A stretch of DNA of 9,248 nucleotides from Oligoflexia bacterium (GTDB lineage: Bacteria; Bdellovibrionota; UBA1018; CAIMNF01). Below are positions 5,965-9,248 of this stretch, piece by piece; the first letter of the stretch is position 1; each line of letters begins with the position of its first letter. The stretch covers positions 1 to 9,248 of the forward strand of contig CAIOKW010000123.1 in assembly GCA_903858975.1 (NCBI GenBank), written 5' to 3'. Below the pieces are notes generated by a model, which was not told where the DNA came from, searched no databases, and saw only the letters and a list, made by a program, of their open reading frames with translations. Position numbers and translations under genes: made by a program.

Positions 5965-6021
5965 GACGCCAAAGACTTGACTTGGTTTTTCGTCAACCGA
6001 CTGGATTTCCGCTTCTGAGGA

Positions 6022-6050
6022 TTGAAGTTTTAGCCTCTCGGCTCTACTCT
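6022..6050 (+). promoter_or_regulatory. Putative promoter of mccB, leaderless geometry
   Basis: TTGAAG (6022-6027, 4/6), a 17-bp spacer and TACTCT (6045-6050, 3/6) end 6 nt before the ATG at 6057. The -10 match is poor and would not stand alone. The following TTATCT carries no SD, so translation from 6057 has no visible ribosome-binding site; a leaderless transcript would explain this. Confidence 0.35.
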
Positions 6051-6056
6051 TTATCT

Positions 6057-7664
6057 ATGTCAATTCTTCAATCCCAAATCCAAACCGGCAGTGCTGAATT
6101 CAAATCCAATGAAGCCTTTCATTTGGATGAAGTGAAAACCTTAGAAGAGCATCTTGCGCGAGTTCGCGAGGGGGGTGGCACAGATCTTCGCAGTAAGCAT
6201 GAGGCCCGAGGTAAGCTTTTTGTGCGGGATCGTATTCAAAAACTCATTGATCCCGGAACGCCGTTTCTTGAGTTGGGAGCTCTTGCCGCGAATGGAATGT
6301 ATGACAATGCGGCTCCAGGCGCGGGAGTCGTCACCGGAGTTGGCCTGGTTCATGGACGCGAGGTTATGATTGTTGCGAATGACGCCACAGTAAAGGGCGG
6401 CACCTATTTTCCCATGACCGTAAAGAAACACCTTCGCGCACAAGAAATCGCGCGCGAGAACCATCTCCCGTGTGTTTACCTTGTGGATTCGGGCGGAGCC
6501 TACCTCCCCCTTCAAGCAGAAGTTTTTCCAGATAAAGAACATTTTGGCCGAATTTTTTATAATCAGGCCACCCTCTCTGCCATGGGAATTCCTCAAATTG
6601 CTGTTGTCATGGGTTCTTGCACTGCGGGCGGAGCCTACGTTCCAGCCATGAGTGAACAGACTATTATTGTGAGAAATCAAGGAACCATCTTTCTGGGTGG
6701 GCCTCCCCTTGTAAAAGCAGCGACCGGTGAAATTGTGAGCGCTGAAGAGCTCGGAGGAGGCGATACCCACTCTCGAATATCAGGGGTTGCCGACTACCTT
6801 GCCGATAATGATGAGCATGCACTGGAGCTCGCTCGTGAGGCCATTTTACATCTGAATCGTCCAAAGCCATTTCAAATTGAAAGAATTGCGGCCGAGGAAC
6901 CCCTGTACGATCCACGGGAGATCGCGGGAATTCTTCCGAAAGATCTTCGTCAGCCCTTTGATGTACGTGAGATTATCGCCCGACTCGTAGACGGCTCTCG
7001 CTTTCATGAATTCAAACAACTCTATGGCAATACCTTGGTGTGTGGATTTTCTTATCTCCACGGCATGCCGGTAGGGATTATCGCCAATAACGGAATTCTC
7101 TTTTCTGAAAGTGCTCAAAAAGGCGCACACTTCATTGAACTTTGTTCTCAAAGAAAAATTCCGCTCCTCTTTTTACAAAACATCACTGGCTTCATGGTGG
7201 GTAAAAAGTACGAACATGGCGGGATCGCAAAAGACGGGGCAAAACTTGTAAATGCCGTATCGACGACGAAAGTGCCGAAACTCACGCTCGTGATTGGCGG
7301 AAGTTTTGGTGCCGGAAACTACGGAATGTGTGGCCGCGCGTTTGGACCTCGTTTTATGTACATGTGGCCGAATTCAAGAATTAGCGTGATGGGCGGCGAA
7401 CAAGCTGCAGGCGTTCTTTCAACTGTAAAAATTGAGCAGCTCCAAAGCCAAGGGAAGCAATTATCAGCGGCTGAAATTGCAGCCATTCAAAAACCGATTT
7501 TGGAGCAATATGAAAGAGAAGGATCACCCTACTATTCCAGTGCTCGTCTATGGGATGATGGGGTTCTGGTTCCTTGGAAGTCTCGTGCACACTTAGCGCT
7601 CTCACTCAGTACCGCACTCAATGCGCCCATTGAAGAGACCCGCTTCGGAACTTTCAGGATGTAG
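6057..7664 (+). CDS. mccB: Methylcrotonyl-CoA carboxylase carboxyltransferase (beta) subunit
   Basis: This subunit moves the carboxyl group from biotin to 3-methylcrotonyl-CoA in leucine breakdown, working with a biotin-carboxylase/carrier alpha subunit that is not in the window. From the ATG at 6057 it is 535 residues, the usual length for the family; an in-frame ATG at 5982 would add 25 untypical residues through the promoter region. The N-half carries VDSGGAYLPLQAEVFPD (143-159), HFGRIFYNQATLSAMGIPQ (162-180) and GSCTAGGAYVPAMS (186-199), one of the two oxyanion sites. The C-half has LQNITGFMVGKKYEHGGIAK (373-392) and GGSFGAGNYGMCGRAF (414-429), the second. NITGFMVGKKYEHGG and the C-terminal RFGTFRM point to MCC and not propionyl- or acetyl-CoA carboxylase; geranyl-CoA carboxylase (AtuC, LiuB-like) is the nearest alternative. 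It stands alone between divergent and convergent neighbours, apart from the usual liu gene partners. Confidence 0.93.
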   Translation: MSILQSQIQTGSAEFKSNEAFHLDEVKTLEEHLARVREGGGTDLRSKHEARGKLFVRDRIQKLIDPGTPFLELGALAANGMYDNAAPGAGVVTGVGLVHGREVMIVANDATVKGGTYFPMTVKKHLRAQEIARENHLPCVYLVDSGGAYLPLQAEVFPDKEHFGRIFYNQATLSAMGIPQIAVVMGSCTAGGAYVPAMSEQTIIVRNQGTIFLGGPPLVKAATGEIVSAEELGGGDTHSRISGVADYLADNDEHALELAREAILHLNRPKPFQIERIAAEEPLYDPREIAGILPKDLRQPFDVREIIARLVDGSRFHEFKQLYGNTLVCGFSYLHGMPVGIIANNGILFSESAQKGAHFIELCSQRKIPLLFLQNITGFMVGKKYEHGGIAKDGAKLVNAVSTTKVPKLTLVIGGSFGAGNYGMCGRAFGPRFMYMWPNSRISVMGGEQAAGVLSTVKIEQLQSQGKQLSAAEIAAIQKPILEQYEREGSPYYSSARLWDDGVLVPWKSRAHLALSLSTALNAPIEETRFGTFRM

Positions 7665-7666
7665 TT

Positions 7667-8125
7667 CTATTTCCAGAAAAAGAAATAATCCTCCGCTACA
7701 TCATCGAAGCGGAGTGATTTCTTATTGCAATGAGGACAGAGAAAAAGATCTTCGTCTAAATCGGTCGTCACGAGTTCTTTTTTGAACTTCTCAAGTAATA
7801 CCATTTTTCGGCAGGACTCACAGTTGAATGGGGCTGTGGCAGATATGACTTGTCCGCCTGCGCCAAAATTCTTGATATAATTAAACTGATCTACGAGTGC
7901 GGTAGATATTCGGTAGAAAAATACCTTCACACCCTGTTTGTGTAGAGCGTCAAAAAACAAGATCCATTTACGAACGCCCACAGAATTGATTCTGGAGACC
8001 TCATAACAATCCAGATGAAGTTCTTTCCCTTCAATATCAATCAGAGAAAAATCAGACGATTCGTCGATATTTCCAACCAACTCCATATTGGGAATTTGCC
8101 CTGCGGCATGTTTGAGAATTTTCAT
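7667..8125 (-). CDS. STAS-like domain protein with C-terminal zinc ribbon
   Basis: This is a 152-residue cytosolic protein. Residues ~14-95 look like a STAS/anti-sigma-antagonist fold: a strand ELHLDC (35-40), then SRINSVGVRKWILFFDAL (44-61), which resembles the phosphorylation-site loop and helix of SpoIIAA (DSSGLG), with S48 at the place of the phosphorylated Ser, and GVKVFFYRIS (65-74). After APF come C102-x2-C105 and C130-P-H-C133, a four-Cys zinc ribbon, and an acidic tail ending in aromatic residues. STAS proteins usually work in partner-switching with an anti-sigma or kinase partner; none is nearby. The ATG at 8125 is preferred because AGGA lies 8 nt upstream; the in-frame ATG at 8242 would add 39 unconvincing residues and run over the start of the divergent gene. 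The stop lies 2 bp from the convergent mccB stop. Function is inferred by fold only. Confidence 0.78.
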   Translation of the reverse strand: MKILKHAAGQIPNMELVGNIDESSDFSLIDIEGKELHLDCYEVSRINSVGVRKWILFFDALHKQGVKVFFYRISTALVDQFNYIKNFGAGGQVISATAPFNCESCRKMVLLEKFKKELVTTDLDEDLFLCPHCNKKSLRFDDVAEDYFFFWK

Positions 8126-8201
8126 AAAAGGGTTCCTGCTCCTCTCATAATGGGGTAAATAGGAACAAAAAGCAACGCCCGCCGAAGTGAGAGAAAAAAG
8201 C
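8126..8201. promoter_or_regulatory. Divergent promoter region of the STAS/zinc-ribbon and GMPR/IMPDH-like genes
   Basis: On the minus strand TTGCTT (8175-8170), a 17-bp spacer and CATTAT (8152-8147) give a weak promoter with a ~14-nt leader carrying AGGA before the ATG at 8125. On the plus strand CATAAT (8146-8151, 5/6 to TATAAT) overlaps the same bases and could be the -10 of the other gene, with no good -35. Arms GTTCCT (8132-8137) and AGGAAC (8161-8166) form an inverted repeat around the shared -10. No purine-repressor box or purine riboswitch was recognised. Confidence 0.35.
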
Positions 8202-9248
8202 ATGAAAACAGAAGCATTTACCTTTGACGATATCCTTCTCATCCCCTCTTACAATCACTATGAATCTCGAAAAATGGTCAGCACGAAAATGAAGGATCGA
8301 ACCGGCAAGTTGGAGCTTTCACTCCCCGTGATGAGCTCGAATATGGACACGGTGACGGGCCACGAAATGGCAAAATTCATGAGTCAAAAAGGCGGCATTG
8401 GTGTCCTCCACCGATTCATGACCATTGATGAGAATGTCGAAGAATTCAAAAAGTCACCCCAAGGAACCTTTGTTTCTGTCGGCGCATCCACGGCCGAGCT
8501 TGAACGGGCGCTCGCACTTCGGGATGCCGGGGCCGATTTCTTCTGTGTGGATGTAGCCCATGCTCATGCTCGCTACATTGGTAAAATGCTGAAAGAGCTA
8601 CGCCAAATTTTGGGCGATCGCTGCATCATGGCTGGGAACATTGCCACCTATGCAGGTGCGGACTACCTCGCCTCCTGCGGCGCGGACATTCTTAAAGTCG
8701 GAATCGGCGGCGGATCCGTTTGCAGTACTCGAATTAAAACGGGCTTTGGAATTCCAACCCTGGCCTCAGTACAAATGTGTGCTCGCGCTGATCGATCGAT
8801 TGTGGCCGATGGTGGGATTCGTAACCCAGGCGACATCGTGAAAGCCTTAGCCTTTGGGGCCGACTTTGTCATGATTGGCGGAATGCTCGCAGGCACCCGC
8901 CCTACCCCAGGAGAAGTGATCACTGAGCCTTCAGGGAAAAAAGTGAAACTTTATCGAGGCATGGCCTCTTCAGAAGCGCAGCAAGATTACATGAACCACC
9001 TCGCAGATATTGGTAAAGCTCCCGAGGGTTCGTCCAAAGCATGGAAAATGCCCGATTGGAAAACCGCAGAAGGCGTTCAGACCCGAGTGAATTATCGTGA
9101 AGACGAGGATTTTATTCTCTCAGACATTATTGGCGGCCTACGATCAGGAATGACTTATGCGGGAGCCATTGATATTCGAGAACTCCAAAGGAAACTGGAC
9201 TATGTCCACGTGACTCAGGCCGGACGCTTGGAGAGTATCCCCAGATCG
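8202..9248 (+). CDS. IMP dehydrogenase/GMP reductase family protein, CBS-less, probably GMP reductase; C-terminus cut by window edge
   Basis: This is a TIM-barrel purine nucleotide oxidoreductase. GMP reductase turns GMP to IMP with NADPH; IMP dehydrogenase runs IMP to XMP with NAD+. 349 residues are visible with no stop; ESIPRS at the edge aligns near the usual end of the family. Seen: FTFDDILLIPSYN (6-18), LPVMSSNMDTVT (41-52), the catalytic loop GIGGGSVCSTRIKTG with C174, VADGGIRNPGDI (201-212), FVMIGGMLAGT (222-232), YRGMASSEAQ (251-260), EG at 275-276 and 290-291, and GGLRSGMTYAGA (311-322). The N-terminal barrel continues with no room for CBS domains. KTG after the Cys loop and the lack of an Arg-Tyr flap pair (RYFQ of IMPDH) favour GMP reductase; GLRSGMTYAGA and the AGRLES end are more IMPDH-like. 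The start at 8202 has only a weak purine-rich stretch upstream but begins exactly at the family N-terminus. Confidence 0.88.
   Translation, partial: MKTEAFTFDDILLIPSYNHYESRKMVSTKMKDRTGKLELSLPVMSSNMDTVTGHEMAKFMSQKGGIGVLHRFMTIDENVEEFKKSPQGTFVSVGASTAELERALALRDAGADFFCVDVAHAHARYIGKMLKELRQILGDRCIMAGNIATYAGADYLASCGADILKVGIGGGSVCSTRIKTGFGIPTLASVQMCARADRSIVADGGIRNPGDIVKALAFGADFVMIGGMLAGTRPTPGEVITEPSGKKVKLYRGMASSEAQQDYMNHLADIGKAPEGSSKAWKMPDWKTAEGVQTRVNYREDEDFILSDIIGGLRSGMTYAGAIDIRELQRKLDYVHVTQAGRLESIPRS

Noticed and set aside
5977..5996. TTGAC/GTCAA inverted repeat as a promoter or terminator for mccB
   Set aside because: No -10 follows at 17 bp (ACTGGA) and the 10-nt loop and 5-bp arms are too weak to be a terminator.
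5982..6056. Upstream ATG at 5982 as the mccB start
   Set aside because: It would add 25 residues not typical of the family and place the putative promoter inside the gene; from 6057 the protein has the usual 535-residue length.
8126..8242. Upstream ATG at 8242 as the start of the STAS/zinc-ribbon gene
   Set aside because: It overlaps the start of the divergent GMPR/IMPDH-like gene and adds unlikely residues; the ATG at 8125 has an SD-like AGGA.
1..9248. Mobile elements, CRISPR arrays, tRNA and rRNA genes, phage or defence genes
   Set aside because: No transposase or integrase motifs, no regularly spaced repeats, no tRNA-like cloverleaf or rRNA sequence was seen on either strand.

Overview
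The window looks like a chromosomal segment of a free-living Gram-negative bacterium. Two proteins carry signal peptides with lipoboxes, and there are core nucleotide-metabolism genes and genes for acyl-CoA and branched-chain amino-acid breakdown. Base composition is moderate (estimated by eye, not counted). The mix of a eukaryote-like class Ia ribonucleotide reductase small subunit, a STAS/zinc-ribbon protein and orphan lipoproteins would suit a Bdellovibrionota- or myxobacteria-like lineage, but that placement is an inference and not proven here.

Layout, left to right: (1) 1-947, minus strand, the small subunit of class Ia ribonucleotide reductase (nrdB), cut by the window edge near its C-terminus. 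(2) 948-1470, a long non-coding stretch holding the probable nrdB leader, which has several hairpins and a good ribosome-binding site, and a pair of NrdR-box-like sites 31 bp apart. (3) 1471-2061, plus, an unrecognised small lipoprotein, followed after 33 bp by (4) 2095-3876, plus, a long acyl-CoA dehydrogenase. (5) 3873-4925 and 4922-5911, both minus, an ApbE-like lipoprotein and a metallo-beta-lactamase-fold hydrolase that overlap by ATGA and form a two-gene operon. (6) 5912-6056, a divergent promoter region. (7) 6057-7664, plus, the carboxyltransferase (beta) subunit of methylcrotonyl-CoA carboxylase. (8) 7667-8125, minus, a STAS-like protein with a C-terminal zinc ribbon. (9) 8126-8201, a second divergent promoter region. 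(10) 8202-9248, plus, a CBS-less IMP dehydrogenase/GMP reductase family enzyme, cut by the window edge just short of its end.

Functional themes: nrdB and the GMP reductase/IMPDH-like gene act in nucleotide supply. The acyl-CoA dehydrogenase and MccB act in acyl-CoA catabolism (fatty acids and leucine), but they are separate transcription units and their usual partners (biotin carboxylase subunit, LiuA, LiuC, LiuE) are absent from the window. No mobile element, CRISPR array, tRNA or rRNA was seen. The gene content is largely ordinary.

The most notable non-coding signal is a recurring promoter geometry: at three independent start codons (1471, 5911 minus, 6057) a -35-like hexamer, a 17-bp spacer and a -10-like hexamer end exactly 6 nt before the ATG, and no convincing Shine-Dalgarno sequence is present. 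This suggests leaderless transcripts. nrdB, in contrast, has a strong Shine-Dalgarno sequence and apparently a long structured leader.
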